From: Ceratopteris richardii
Taxonomy: Eukaryota; Streptophyta; Polypodiopsida; Polypodiales; Pteridaceae
Reading direction: 5' to 3'
DNA length: 64,000 bases
Assembly: GCA_020310875.1 (NCBI GenBank)
Contig: CM035435.1
Location: forward strand, 66,456,497-66,520,496
The notes below the pieces were generated by a model, which had not been told where the DNA came from, did not search any database, and saw nothing but the letters and a program-made list of their open reading frames with translations. Positions 1-11,370 of the stretch are shown piece by piece. Numbering within the stretch: position 1 is the first letter of the stretch; every line of letters begins with the position of its first letter. Made by a program: the position numbers and the translations under genes.

Positions 1-969
1 CAAATCTTGACCTCTGTTGTCCTCCAAATCTATTGCTTCCTTAACACAGGCTGCTAAATCAGGACATCTCCTATAGTATACTAGGGTCCTTAATTGGGCA
101 CTTTTCAATCCCTCAATGAATAAGGATACTTGTTTTGCCATGGAAGGTACTTCTTCTCTTGGGCATCTATCAATGTACTGCTTAAACCTTCTGGCTGCTT
201 CCCTAACATTTTCCTCCTTTTGTTGTTTGAAGCTGTGTATCAATGTGGCTGTACTATGTTTGATTCCATTCTTAGAGAATTCACCAATGAAAGCTTCTAA
301 GAAAGATTCAATGTCTAGGTACATTTCTTTTCTCAAAGGAATGAACCATGATAAGGCTGGCCCTGTTAGGGTTAGACCAAATGCTTCAAATTGTACCTTG
401 TAATCTTCTACTTCCTCTGCTCTAATCAGTTGTCTAAATTCTGCAGCATGAGCATGAGGATCTGAATACCCTTCATATTGGTTCTTCATGCATTTGGCTA
501 CTTGATATGGTCTAAGCATCCTACCCTGAGGTTGCCAATGAGGTCTTCTTCTGAGTGGGAAGTCATTGTTTCCTTCTGGTTCTCTGTCAAAGGGATTTGG
601 TGAAGCATGTGTCCTTCTCCCATAATTTTGCTCATTATTAGTGTAATTTTCATTTGGTCTAGGTATGTCTGGTTGTCCCGTGTTATGTTCCCAAGGTCCT
701 TTGTCAGCACATTGCCCTAGATCATTTGAATTTTCTGGGTCTTGAGAGAAGATGTATACACATCCTTGCCTGTCTTCATATCTTCCATCTTTGAATTGGG
801 CTACTGGAGTTATATTCAGGGGAATTTCTAAATTTCTCAGTCTAATGAGGAATTTATGCATTCCATCTTGGTATATATAGGTTCCAAACCTATTTGTATA
901 CATGTACTTAAGGATGTTTCTAAAATCCCCAGTTTCTATTGACTCATTTGTTTCATTTAGGTTTTCCAT
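1..969 (-). pseudogene. Gypsy gag (Retrotrans_gag type), element A, cut by window edge
   Basis: On the minus strand this reads as a retrotransposon gag polyprotein, the structural protein of the virus-like particle. Visible stretches include ALSWFIPL and FKQQKEENVREAARRF, which match the helical core of the Retrotrans_gag family. The N-terminal third is hydrophilic and Asn/Glu-rich. A Met at about 969 fits as the start, because the sequence farther right becomes low-complexity leader. The C-terminus and any zinc knuckle lie beyond the window. Part of a fossil element. Confidence 0.8.
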
Positions 970-3900
970 GTTATTTTCTTGGCTTACACTTCTTTCTGAT
1001 CTTTTATTACTTCCTGGCTCTTTTTCCTTCCTTGTTAGGTCTTGTTTAGGAATTGAATTTATTTTATTTCCAGACCTTAGTATCATTCAACTATTTTTTT
1101 GACAAATTTCCAATACTCAAAAGAGTGTTTGTCACAGTTTCCTGACCAATATATTGGTTTTCCACAATTTTCTGTCCAAAATTGTGTGTGTTTTAATTTT
1201 TCTTCCTATGTTTTGTGCTTTTCACAACTTCTTAATGAATTTAGGGTTTTTTCACGATTTTCTACTGTCAGTAGTGTTTTTTTTTTTTTTTTTCACAACT
1301 TTCAGATGAAAATCGTGTTTTTCACGATTTTATCATGCAATTAGACTTTTTCACGATTTTCTGTTGGATTTAGGTTTTTTTCACGATTTTGTGCCTACCT
1401 GTGAGTTTTTTTTTTTTTTTTTTTACAATTTTCTGTTGAAAGTCGTGTTTTTCATGATTTTCTACTTACTTGTGAGTTTTTCACGATTTTCTGTTGAAAA
1501 TCGTGTTTTTCACGATTTTGTGTTGAGAATCGAGTTTTTCACGATTTTCTGTTGAAAATCGAGTTTTTCACGATTTTCTGTTGAAAATCGAGTTTTTCAC
1601 GATTTTGTGTTGAAAATCGAGTTTTTCACGATTTTCTGTTGAAAATCGAGTTTTTCACGATTTTCTGTTGAAAATCGTGTTTTTCACGATTTTGTGTTGA
1701 GAATCGAGTTTTTCACGATTTTCTGTTGAAAATCGAGTTTTTCACGATTTTCTGTTGAAAATCGAGTTTTTCACGATTTTGTGTTGAAAATCGAGTTTTT
1801 CACGATTTTCTGTTGAAAATCGAGTTTTTCACGATTTTCTGTTGAAAATCGAGTTTTTCACGATTTTCTGTTGGATTTAGGTTTTTTTCACGATTTTGTG
1901 CCTACCTGTGAGTTTTTTTTTTTTTTTTACAATTTTCTGTTGAAAGTCGTGTTTTTCACGATTTTCTACTTACTTGTGAGTTTTTCACGATTTTCTGTTG
2001 AAAATCGTGTTTTTCACGATTTTGTGTTGAGAATCGAGTTTTTCACGATTTTCTGTTGAAAATCGTGTTTTTCCACGATTTTGTGTCAAAATCGTGTTTT
2101 TCACGATTTTGTTCACAGAATCGTGTTTTTTGCGATTTTGTGTCAAAATCGTGTTTTTCACGATTTTGTGTCAAAATCGTGTTTTTCACGATTTTGTGTC
2201 AAAATCGTGTTTTTCACGATTTTGTGTCAAAATCGTGTTTTTTGCGATTTTGTTCACAGAATCGTGTTTTCCACGATTTTGTTCCCAGACAATCGTGATT
2301 GCTCACAGATTGTTAAAAACACGATTTTCTTATGAAAATCGCGTTCTGGGAATCGCGATGTTGTTGGCGCTTTTTCACAGAATCGCGATTTTGAGAAAAA
2401 CTCAGAATCGCGATTTTGTCCAATTTTTGGCAGAATTTCAACTTATTGATTTTTTCAATATTTTTTCACCTATAGAATCGCCTTATCAAATTTTTAACAT
2501 GCAATGAAGCCACTAAAGCAAAAATTACTGATTCCTTAGTAAAAACTCAAGAAATCAGAAAATCGCGATTCTGTCCTCCTCTGAATTTTTCTATTTTTTG
2601 GTGTTATTTTTCACTCAAAAACCAAAAATATGTATTCAAATATGAAGTTAGGATTCTTACCTTTCTTCCTTGGGTGCAAATGTTCCAAAGTCCACTGTTT
2701 GCTGGAAATCGCGATTCTGACAGCTCTGCTCACTCTCTCTCTCCCTCTCTCTCACTCACAAATGAGTTTCTTCTTCAAATTTCTTCTTATATAGTGCTCA
2801 AAAATTCACGATTTTGTACTCAGAAAGTCGCGATTTTGTTCAAATTTCAGTTTTTCACTCTCTTTCAATTATTCCTCTTCACTTATTCAATTCCCCTAAT
2901 CTTCCTTACACTTCCTTATCTCAATGTACCCAAATTTTCCACAAATTCCAAAAAACTTTCTTTACAGAAAATCGCGATTTTGTGTAGAGAATCGTGTTTT
3001 TTCTGTAGATCTTTTTCTTGTGCAAATTTTGAGTATTCTATGTCCCTGCCTTCTCTCACTATCCTTCACAACTTCAATTCATGAGTCACCTGAAAAGTTT
3101 TTCCAAAACAACATTTTTTTATAGAAAATCGCGATTCTGTTCAGAGAATCGTGTTTTCTAATTTTCTGTGTTTTTTGATAATTTTTTTTTATTTTTTAAG
3201 CTTTCTTTCTCTTTGTTTTGCTTCAATCTCTTCTTTTCTTTGTAATTGACTTTACTCCTGAATTTTTTGCACCAAAATCACAATCTCCCTCAGAAAATCG
3301 CGACTTTGTGCAGAAAATCGTGTTTTTCTCTATTTTTGATTTTATGCCACTTTGAGTAGTTTTTTTCTTCTTGATTACCTTCAAAACCCTTCAACAACTT
3401 CAATTCAACCTTCACTTACAATGTTATTTCAAAAATCAATTACTTTTTTCAGAAAGTCGCGATTCTGTGCAGAGAATCGTGTTTTTCAATTTTCTGGTTT
3501 TTTGATCATTTTTTGCTTTCTTTTCCAGTTTTTCACAATCACTCCTAACCACAACACCTCACTTCAACTTCTTATCAAGAAAGGAAATTTGTTTGATTGT
3601 TTTTGATGAGTTTTGTGAATTTGTTTGGTATTTTTGCCCTAAAAATAAAGGTGAACACTTTACTTAGGGTTTCTGGTTTTGGAAATCAACTGATCCTATG
3701 GTTCTTGATTGGTTATGAGTTTCTGTGTCCTTAGCTATCACTAAAGTACCAAAGAAAGGTTCTCCAATGAAAAAGTGTTATGAAAGGCAATCAATTTTTG
3801 TAAAGATAAACTCAATCATATGATTTTTTTCAAAATGCATCACAACTCAAGATTTAATGCTCAGACTTGGTCAACAACTGAATCCCTCATTCCCACATCT

Positions 3901-4274
3901 AGCTACTTTAACTGTCCTTTCCTTAGTATCACCATGTTATCTTCCCAAGATCACCCATGGTGTCTAGTACTTGGGCAAAAAGAAATCTAGAAATGCAAGA
4001 ATAGATTCAAGTTACCTCCATCTTCAGCTTCTTGGCTCAAATCCTCCACACACTTGCACTTTTACTTCACCAAAATGATGAGCAACTATCAATCTACAAA
4101 AATTTCAGCACTTCCACTTCTACAAGACATCCATTGCTTTCTTCTTCCCTAAAGACAAACAATGATATCTACCTATTCATGTGCACTTTTCCTTATTGAT
4201 GAGCTTTACCTTGTTTACCATCATCAACTGAAGATCCAGCAAAGGTCCAACTTCAAAGAAGTTCTTGGAATGTT
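970..4274 (-). other. Long repeat-rich leader of element A
   Basis: About 3.3 kb separates the primer site from gag, which is long for an LTR-element leader. The right part (2300-3500) is AT-rich and carries repeated AATCGCGATT words, each often followed about 15 bases later by GAATCGTG. The left part is a tandem array described separately. No protein domain is recognisable here. The open frames crossing it are made of repeated F/S/C/R residues and follow the repeat period, so they are not called as genes. Confidence 0.7.
1300..2300. repeat. 29/28-bp tandem array of hairpin units
   Basis: The unit is about 29 bp and contains CACGATTTT and AAAATCGTG arms separated by TTTTT, so adjacent units form perfect 9-bp stem, 5-base loop hairpins. 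From about 1471 to 1860 roughly 13 units follow one another. A variant unit with TGTTGAGAATCGAG recurs every 174 bp (6 units) at 1521 and 1695. A block starting TTGGATTTAGG recurs with a 507-bp offset (1364 and 1871). From about 2074 the unit shifts to 28 bp with GTGTCAAAATC. Confidence 0.9.
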
Positions 4275-4291
4275 CCCCGGCAACGGCGCCA
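4275..4291 (-). other. Primer-binding site, tRNA-Asp type
   Basis: The plus strand reads CCCCGGCAACGGCGCCA, which is the 3' end of plant tRNA-Asp including CCA. The minus strand is therefore its complement, as needed to prime minus-strand DNA synthesis. It lies five bases inside the LTR end at 4297. This primer type is known for plant Gypsy elements of the Athila/Tat kind. Confidence 0.85.
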
Positions 4292-4296
4292 AAAAA

Positions 4297-5126
4297 TGTT
4301 TTGTTTTGGACTCCAAGTTGTCCTCTCCAATCATGAAGTAACAAAGAATCAACAAATCATCTTTATTTTGTCAATCCTAGGAATATCCACAAGACCACAG
4401 CCCCTTCAAGATAATAGATTCAAGGAAATAAGAGATAGATGGCTGGATTGCTGAGAGAAATTGAAGATGAAGAGAAAATCTTGAGTTTACCATAACTAAG
4501 GCAAATCTCCATCATTTTCCATGTTCTTTGTGTCAAAACCATGCCATTTCATTAGCAGAATACAAATATGAACTCAAAACTGAAAAATATCACCTGTATC
4601 ACAAAGACGAGACAATCGCGATTCTGTACCAACAGACGATTTTCACAATTTTGGAACTTCCTTCAGTCCTTTCCACTCATTTACAGCAATAGGTCTCTCT
4701 CCTCATACAACTTACTCAGTAATACACAAATATGACTCACAAATCTCCATGATTAAGCAAGAGACAAGCTCACACATCAAAAGAAATACACTCAACAGGA
4801 GAAAACACGATTTTGCAGAAACTCTTTCTTCTCTATTGATAGCTTGATCAAATGGCTAACCAACCTCTCCAAAATAGAGAAAATTGACTTATATACATTT
4901 TCAAGTGTCCTTTTTCACACTTGAAATTAGGTCTTTTTCTCTAATTTTCTAAAAAAATGCTATCTAAGAGTTTCTAAAAATTCTACAAAATTTACATGAG
5001 ATCCTCAACCACATAAGGAAGACTCTTCCTTATTTTTACAATCATTGCATAAATATTTTACAATTTTTTTGACTTTTTACTAATTTTTTCATCAAAAATG
5101 CTCCTTCAAAATCACTCCTTCCAACA
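4297..5126 (-). repeat. 5' LTR of Gypsy element A
   Basis: The plus strand begins TGTTTTG at 4297 next to the primer site and has a plausible end CCAACA at 5126, giving TG...CA termini of about 830 bp. A TATA box (TGTATATAAG on the minus strand, 4888-4897) sits inside. The LTR also contains one AATCGCGATT word at 4614, linking it to its leader. The outer end is a candidate because the second LTR is outside the window. Confidence 0.6.
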
Positions 5127-5439
5127 AAAGGTATGAATTTGTTCTTTTTGGTTGGAACCATGCTTATTATACTAAAGTGATGCATGAATGAGTCTGTGGT
5201 GTGCATGATGAAAACAGAACCTGATGTATGTGCTTTCTAGGAAGGCTCATGATTTTGTGATGTATATGCAATTTCTTTTTTATTGATGTTTCTTTTAAAA
5301 GATCTTACCTCTCCCATGGCTGGAGGTGAGCTATAATTGCAGGGTAGCTCGCTTGTCGGGGATGGCTTCACGGATAAGCAAAGGGGAGTCTGTTAACCTA
5401 GCAAAATGATGATTTATTATTCATTAACATGCTTCTGCT
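5127..5439. other. Unassigned stretch between element A and the PPR remnant
   Basis: About 310 bases of moderately AT-rich sequence without a recognisable domain, RNA or repeat. It may be the flank of the PPR pseudogene or its decayed N-terminal part. Confidence 0.4.
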
Positions 5440-5995
5440 TTGTAGAATTTAGGTTTGATTAGAGATACTTTGAAAAGGAGAGAGATGTAGTGGCATGAAA
5501 TGCCTTGATTGAAGTTTATAGCAAACAAGGACAATAGGGCGATCCAAATCATGCATGATGTCTCTTTGATGAATTTCCCAGGTGTGATGTTGTAGCCTCA
5601 AGTTCCCTAATATCAGGGTATAAACAAAACAAACATGGGAGAGAGATGTTTCAACCTTTTGAGAAAATGTTGATACTATGTGCGTGTACGTGTCACTGAA
5701 TGTGGCAGGTGAAGGATGCACAAGAGCTTTTCCATATCCTCTCAAAAGGGTGGACATATCCAGTGCAATGCTTAGAGTGTACTCACAACATGGATGTCTA
5801 AACAATGACATTAAACTATTAGTTGCTTTTGTAGAAAAGAAGGCAAATGCATGCTTGTATCCAAGGAAACCCTAAGATGAAATATCACAATTGAAAACAC
5901 TCTTGCTAGTATGTATGAGAAGTGTGGTAGTATCGAGATGGCGAGACATGACTTTAGGATACTACACGAGAATAGCATCATATGTTGTAATGATA
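5440..5995 (+). pseudogene. Degraded PLS-class pentatricopeptide repeat (PPR) gene fragment
   Basis: PPR proteins bind organellar RNA. The plus strand carries several PPR signatures: FEKERDVVA-NALIEVYSKQG near 5470-5530, CLFDEFPRCDVVASSSLISG near 5560-5620, VKDAQELFHILSK near 5708-5746 and MYEKCGSIEMARHDF near 5911-5955. The spacing of about 35 residues and the alternating motif lengths fit the plant PLS subfamily. The pieces lie in more than one frame with in-frame stops (for example after VVA and after SKQGQ), so the copy is dead. It holds about five motifs, while intact family members have many more. No flanking poly(A) or matching intron is seen, so its origin is unclear. Confidence 0.75.
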
Positions 5996-6434
5996 TGTTG
6001 CCAAAAACAATTTGTAAATGTACCCGGGTCCTTAACATAGGAAAAGCATTCATTTCTTACAATATCCCTCCCATCAAACGTAAGGAATTTTTTGTGTGCT
6101 TTAGTATCTTTTTGATGGCAGGTATGAGGGGCAGTCAATCAAAAATTTTTTTCAACTATTTGTTTTTGTAGGCCATCATTGTCCGGAACAAGATGGTCCG
6201 TTCGAAAAGAAAACCACGTCAGCATCTTGGGGAGGTGAGCCTTGGAGAGAGAAGGGAGGAAAGGGTTTTTTGCGAGCCACATCTGCTAGGCGGCTCTCTC
6301 TCTCTTTGTGTGCTATCCTTTTTGCACTCTCGAGGGCTGAGAGTATGAAGATGGAGAACACTCGAGAGGAAAGGAGTAGAAGGGGAGTCGTGGTCAGTAT
6401 TGCAGAGGGTGAGGTTGTAGAGCGTGGAGAAGTT
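5996..6434. other. Unassigned, GA/CT-rich stretch before the SINE
   Basis: A plus-strand reading from 6270 (MRATSARRLSLSLCAILFAL and onward) is interrupted by the SINE, and open sequence resumes after it. This could be a decayed ORF1 of the LINE downstream, but no domain is certain. Confidence 0.3.
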
Positions 6435-6601
6435 CTTTTTTTTTTTGAGAGTACAATGAATTTGAAAAGACACACACACCCGACCTCGTAAGATAGAGGC
6501 ATCCATCTTGGGGAATTCTGAGGCATCCAACCCCGGACATGACTTGAACCCTGGCCATCTGCCTAAGAGTACAAGACACATCCACTAAACTACACCCGCT
6601 A
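6435..6601 (-). mobile_element. tRNA-derived SINE with 8-bp target-site duplication
   Basis: On the minus strand the element starts AGCGGGTGTAGTTTAGTGG with a pol III A box. About 30 bases on it has a B box at 6540-6550 (GGTTCAAGTCA). It then runs through a short unrelated body and ends in an A-rich tail (plus-strand T run at 6436-6446). The sequence GAGAAGTT flanks it at 6427-6434 and 6602-6609. Total length of about 167 bp is normal for plant tRNA-headed SINEs. The clean duplication shows it moved by LINE-type retrotransposition, presumably with an L1-like partner. Confidence 0.8.
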
Positions 6602-7349
6602 GAGAAGTTTTTGGGGCCGCTCTAATTTGTGAATACTTGGAAGGTGGGAGCTCACATGCTATGGAGGGAGGTTGGAGGAGGAAGGCTGAGGGTTGGGGGT
6701 TGTTTTCTATGGAGGCACAAGGCTTATGCAAAGAGGAGAGTAGTTGGGGTAATAGGTTCAAAATTTTTTTCTACTCCATGACCTCAAGGAAAGAAGCTTA
6801 TGTTGTTATTTTAAAATCTGCAAGTCTTTCATTACAAGTTATAATTCTTATTTCACATTACAATTGTACAAAAAACTAGTGTTAGCTTCGTCAAACTGTT
6901 GTAGCTGCTTAAAATATTTGATCTTAAAATATTCTTCTATTTGAATGCATCTTTGCTATTTGAAGCATATCGATTATGTTCCACAATGGTCCACGGATTA
7001 GAGTCACATGGTCCCCCCACATAGGCATCTCGTCCTCTTCCATCTTCTATGGCTCCCTCCAGCTCTTTTCCTCTATACAAGGGTGGGTCCAACATCCCCC
7101 CAATGCCCAGACTCCTCTAGTTGATCCGTCCACATCTACCATGGGATGAAGGTAGCCTAGGTAGTGGTAGAAGATGGGCTGCAACACCATTTGGTAGTCA
7201 GATAGGTTTTTATTCCCATTGGGGAATCGGTTTAATGCACTTTAGGTGGATTTACCTACTGCCCTTGGCATTGAGTCAGAGTAGGAGCCCTCCACTATTG
7301 TTCTCACTCCTTCGGTGTTCTCTCCTGGGCCTTCTACCACTCCCTAGCC
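6602..7349. other. Unassigned stretch between SINE and LINE RT region
   Basis: An open plus-strand reading at about 6637-6879 is rich in Gly, Trp and Glu (for example MEGGWRRKAEGWG) and is weakly reminiscent of LINE ORF1/DUF4283 proteins. The rest shows nothing recognisable. It may be the 5' part of the LINE. Confidence 0.3.
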
Positions 7350-9645
7350 TATGACCAGGTTGATTGGGCTTTTCTTGAGGACATATGCTTTGTATCGGCT
7401 TTCCTGTCGATTGGAGCAGGGGTGTTCTTTCGCTTTACCGCTCTACCCATGGATAGGTGCTTGTGGGAGGTGGACGGAAGGAGAGATTCAACATCTCGAG
7501 GTTAGTTAGAGAGGGGTTTCCTTTGGCTCTAGCCATGTTCCTTCTTTGTTGAGGCCATCAGTTCCTTTCTATCTACTCAAGACACTCGATTAGAGGGTAT
7601 CAAATTGCTTGTAAGAGATGAAGTTTTGTTGGATGTTGAGTTTGTTGATGGTACAGTCATTTACTTGCATGGTCATGAAGTCAATTTTTCAAGGTTCTAG
7701 TATGCTTTCGATAGATTCTATGATGCTTTTGGTGCCAAGATCAATTGGCACAAGTACTATGGCTTTTGGATTGGCTCAAATGCTCTCCCTTGTTGACTTC
7801 TTTATGCCCAGTTTTAGTGGATTCCCCCTAGCACTGTGGTTGAGTACTTGCGGTGCCGTATTTTTCTTGAGATCTCAGCTGAGTAGTAGATCTTGCTGCT
7901 TCTCTTGACTATTAGGAGGAAGTTGATGCATTGGAGTATTACTCACTTTTCCTTGGCTGTGAAAGTTGTGGTGGTTAACCATGTATTCTTGGCCATGATG
8001 TGGTGTATCAATTCTTATTGGATCTTCTTGTTGGTATGTCACTTCTTGTCTGAGAGTAATGGAAGCCTAACTCGAGCTAAGGTTTCTTGACCTGAAGTAA
8101 AGCTCTCCTAGGCAAGTTTTTTTGTTCACGACTTACTTCTAGGCCCTCAGACTTGGAAGGATTTTCTTTGTCAAAGACTGAGACTTTTTGCACTCACTAT
8201 TGGTGGGCCATTGAAGCCTAAGACTAGATGGATCTTTGTTGACATGCAACACATGGGATTCTAGAAATAGATTGATGATCATTTTGCTTGTAGTATTTTG
8301 AGATCTTGGGAGCAATTTTAGCCTTCTCTTATCCAACTTTCTCCCTCTTGTATCGAGGAACAAGTTCGTTAGCCCCTTAGAATCCTCTTTTTTGTATCAA
8401 GAGAGGATTCATGATTGGCTCCCATCCTCATGTTTCTTGGGGGTATTTTGCAAGGGGTCCTGGGCATAGTATGGCCAACTAGCTCCACTTCAGGAGGATT
8501 ATGGAGGTGCAACACTAGGATCCTTACTTGGGTATGTGTGGAGTGCCTTAGATGCTGAGGGATATTGAGGCTACAAACTCGAGGGATTGAGGGACCCGAA
8601 CTGATCACTCACCCCCAGTAGCTTGGTTTTGTACCTTCACCTAGGCTGAAGTTTTGATTGTGGCTCCTGGTTTCACTTAGGATGGGACTCTCCTCTTTGA
8701 GACTAGTTAGGGGGTTGGATGATCAACATGCTTGAGGAGGTTTAGATCATCGTCAACTGCATTTTTCAACAAATTTGAGTGGTTGGATCTTTCATATGAT
8801 TTTCCTTCTTCCTTTTGGTGACACATTTGGGTTATCCAATAACCTTGTTGGATAGTTATGTTTCAATGGTCGATTTCCCACAAGAGCATTGTTGTTGGCA
8901 CTTGACTAAGTTATGGGGGCCACCCTCTAGATTGCATGGGTTGTGTCCATCAGACTCAGTCACAACATCACTACCTTTGCAACTACCCATTGGCCTAGCT
9001 AATTTGCTACTTCTCATTTGGAGGGTGGGTCATCAAATCATTTCTTGGGGCATAGTTGCTTGTGGCTCTCTTACTGTCTATCCCTTAGCTATGAGCATTT
9101 GACTGGTAGTACCATTTTATCATTTCAAGATGGAAAGATGATCATCCTTGAGGATCTTAGCACCTCCATGTGGAGTGGCAATAATGACCCCTATTGGGAG
9201 CTAATTAGTAGCCTTCCCATGTGGTTTATTTGGAGAGCATGACACTGATGTATCTTTGAGTAATGCATGATCCCTCCAGTTGAGACTATTTGGGAATTTT
9301 GGCTTGAATTGATCCACACTCTATGGAGGCAGATGGATCATCTCTAGGGTGATTTGGATGGCATCATGAGGTGATGGGTTTCCTTCCTTCCGCTATGGAA
9401 GAAAGTACCCTTCTTTACCTTTCAAGGTGATACTATTCATTAGAGCTATGAGCTTCTTGCTTGGCTTTGCTCCCGTCCCCCCATCTCCCCTCTAGAAGCT
9501 AGGGCCCTCTTTGTCAATGTTGGGTGGGTGTATGGGGTGATTTATTCCATTGTACTGTTTTCTAAGCCCCAAGTGGGTTTTGTCGCCCAATGGGCACTTC
9601 TTTTGATAACTAATGGAAGGAGCTTTTCATTGAATAAAAAAATAT
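7350..9645 (+). mobile_element. Degraded L1-type LINE (reverse transcriptase and C-terminal part)
   Basis: The plus strand shows LINE ORF2 landmarks in order. VDWAFLEDICFVSAFLS near 7360 is the region just before the RT core. DEVLLDVEFVDGTVIYLHG near 7615 and GAKINWHKYYGFWIG near 7735 match the ADDT and NWHK-GFW part of plant L1 RT. RRKLMHWS near 7915 and VVVNHVFLAMMWCI near 7965 follow. Near 9190-9300, LISSLPMWFIWRA and PPVETIWEFWLELIHTL resemble the tail region. The frame changes many times and stops are frequent, so it is long dead and 5' truncated. The 3' end is placed at the A-rich ATTGAATAAAAAAATA (9631-9646). Confidence 0.7.
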
Positions 9646-9649
9646 AAGA

Positions 9650-11370
9650 TACTATGGTTGTTTAATCATGATCGCAATTCCTACTTCAAAATTTTATGAG
9701 TGGATATAAAGTATTGTGTTAATTGATGTTTGATAATTAATTTTACTTATATGTAATGAATTCTTTCATTATCTCATGGTTATTATGAATGTCAATAGCC
9801 TTTCTTACTTCAATAGATATAGATGAGTCATGTGTGTGCTATGATTCACAAAAGTATATTTTACATACATATGATTTAGAATCGATTTCTAATTAATTAT
9901 AAGTATGCATGTTCTATGTCATAAATTCTTCCTTGAGCATAATTTCCACCTTATGAGAGTGAGATTATGTATCCTCCCTTCCAAATCCATCCATATAAAT
10001 ACCTCTAGCCTAAGAGATCTAGGCTTTCTATGTGTCCTATTCACATGATTTTCCAAGAAGGGTTCTTCACATTATTTTTTAAGTCAAGCAACCATCTAGA
10101 TTTACATGGAATCACATGGGATCACTTGAAAATCACATGGTTTCTTGATTAGGGAGATCTAGACTTCTATGTAGACCCTCAAGGGGCCTTCACATGAATT
10201 ATTCAAATGCTAAGGCTCCTCACCTTATGATAAAGACCAAAGGTTCAAACAATTTGATTGAAATAAAATACAAAAGGGTTATTGAATGAAACCCAAGGGT
10301 TCTCGAAAGATTTCCCAAGGGTTTATCTGGGAAATCCAAGAGTCTTGAACCTTAGAGCCCATGCAAATATCCTTTTGATTATACAACATTATTTCCCCTT
10401 TTTAACATTCTCATCATCAAAAATGTATGCACGCATAATATATGGAGCATTCCCTCATGCACTATGATCAATCTTGTTGATCAGAGACTCACTCTCAAAC
10501 ATCTTCCTTATATTTTTGACTTAAAGATGGAAAGGATGGAAACCATTTATCGATAGAAGTTACAAGTTCCCCAGTGGTGCTTTCTTCTATCCAATGGTTC
10601 CATTTAACTAGGCACTCTTTATATATATGATTCCTTGTATTTTTATGTCAAGTACATAGTATTTTCTCTAGCTAATGAGGGATGTTCTAAAGTGAAATAG
10701 GTCGGACTATTGTATTTATAGATACAAGATTCTCTTGTTCAACTAGTTTTCTTTTCAATCTACTATTATGAAATACTAGGCGAATTAGAAAATCATGTAG
10801 AAGCATTAAATCATAGACCAAAGTCCAAAACTTTCTAAGAATCTCGAAAGGGACACAATATCTTGGAGATATTTTAGAACAGGGTCTCGTTTTGAAATTT
10901 TCAAATCACTTCGAAACTTTCAAATATACTTGATCTCCAATGTTGCATAATCAATCATTCTACAAATGAAGTAACTATGAAGAGGACATAATCAACTAGT
11001 TTGAACCACCAAGAGAAAGGGAGAGTATGTAACCACCCATCCATCTCCACCCATATATACACCTCCAGGAAAAGGGGGTGCATTTCCTTAGGCTTATCCA
11101 AGTTCCCAGCCAAGTGTCCCTCATGCGAGCACTTTCCCAAGGATAATCACATGCCTTGTAATTTCCGAAAGGTCCATCACATGCCTTCTAAATCAAAATC
11201 CTTTGGAGCTCTTTGGTTTCCTAGTCCACCTGAGGGTCAACTTCCAAATACTATATCTAATAATCCATGTACCCAAGATCACAACAAACGGATTTTGTAT
11301 GAGAAAGTTATGCCAGTTTAGGGTTCTGGGGGTTAAAACAGGGAAACAAGATCTCTCTGGGAGTACCACA
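9650..11370. other. Unassigned AT-rich intergenic sequence
   Basis: About 1.7 kb with no domain, RNA or clear repeat recognised. The last part (11200-11370) adjoins the CGATAC array and may belong to the leader of the minus-strand Gypsy element whose LTR lies at 12248. Confidence 0.4.

Larger units (their letters stand above)
1..5126 (-). mobile_element. Ty3/Gypsy LTR element, 5' portion (element A)
   Basis: The element reads right to left. It has an LTR at 4297-5126, a tRNA-Asp-type primer site at 4275-4291, a leader of about 3.3 kb, and gag from about 970 to the window edge. Protease, polymerase and the second LTR would lie to the left, outside the window. The order LTR, primer site, leader, gag fixes the strand. 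The gag is largely readable but the element is treated as a fossil. Family is called from gag type and primer site only, so the Gypsy lineage is not resolved. Confidence 0.8.

Noticed and set aside
1300-2300. CRISPR-like appearance of a 28-29-bp repeat array
   Set aside because: Repeats are contiguous without unique spacers, the context is a plant retroelement leader, and no cas genes exist.
2056-2507. Phe/Cys/Arg-rich open frames across the array
   Set aside because: They mirror the repeat period and occur in all three frames; they are artefacts of the array.
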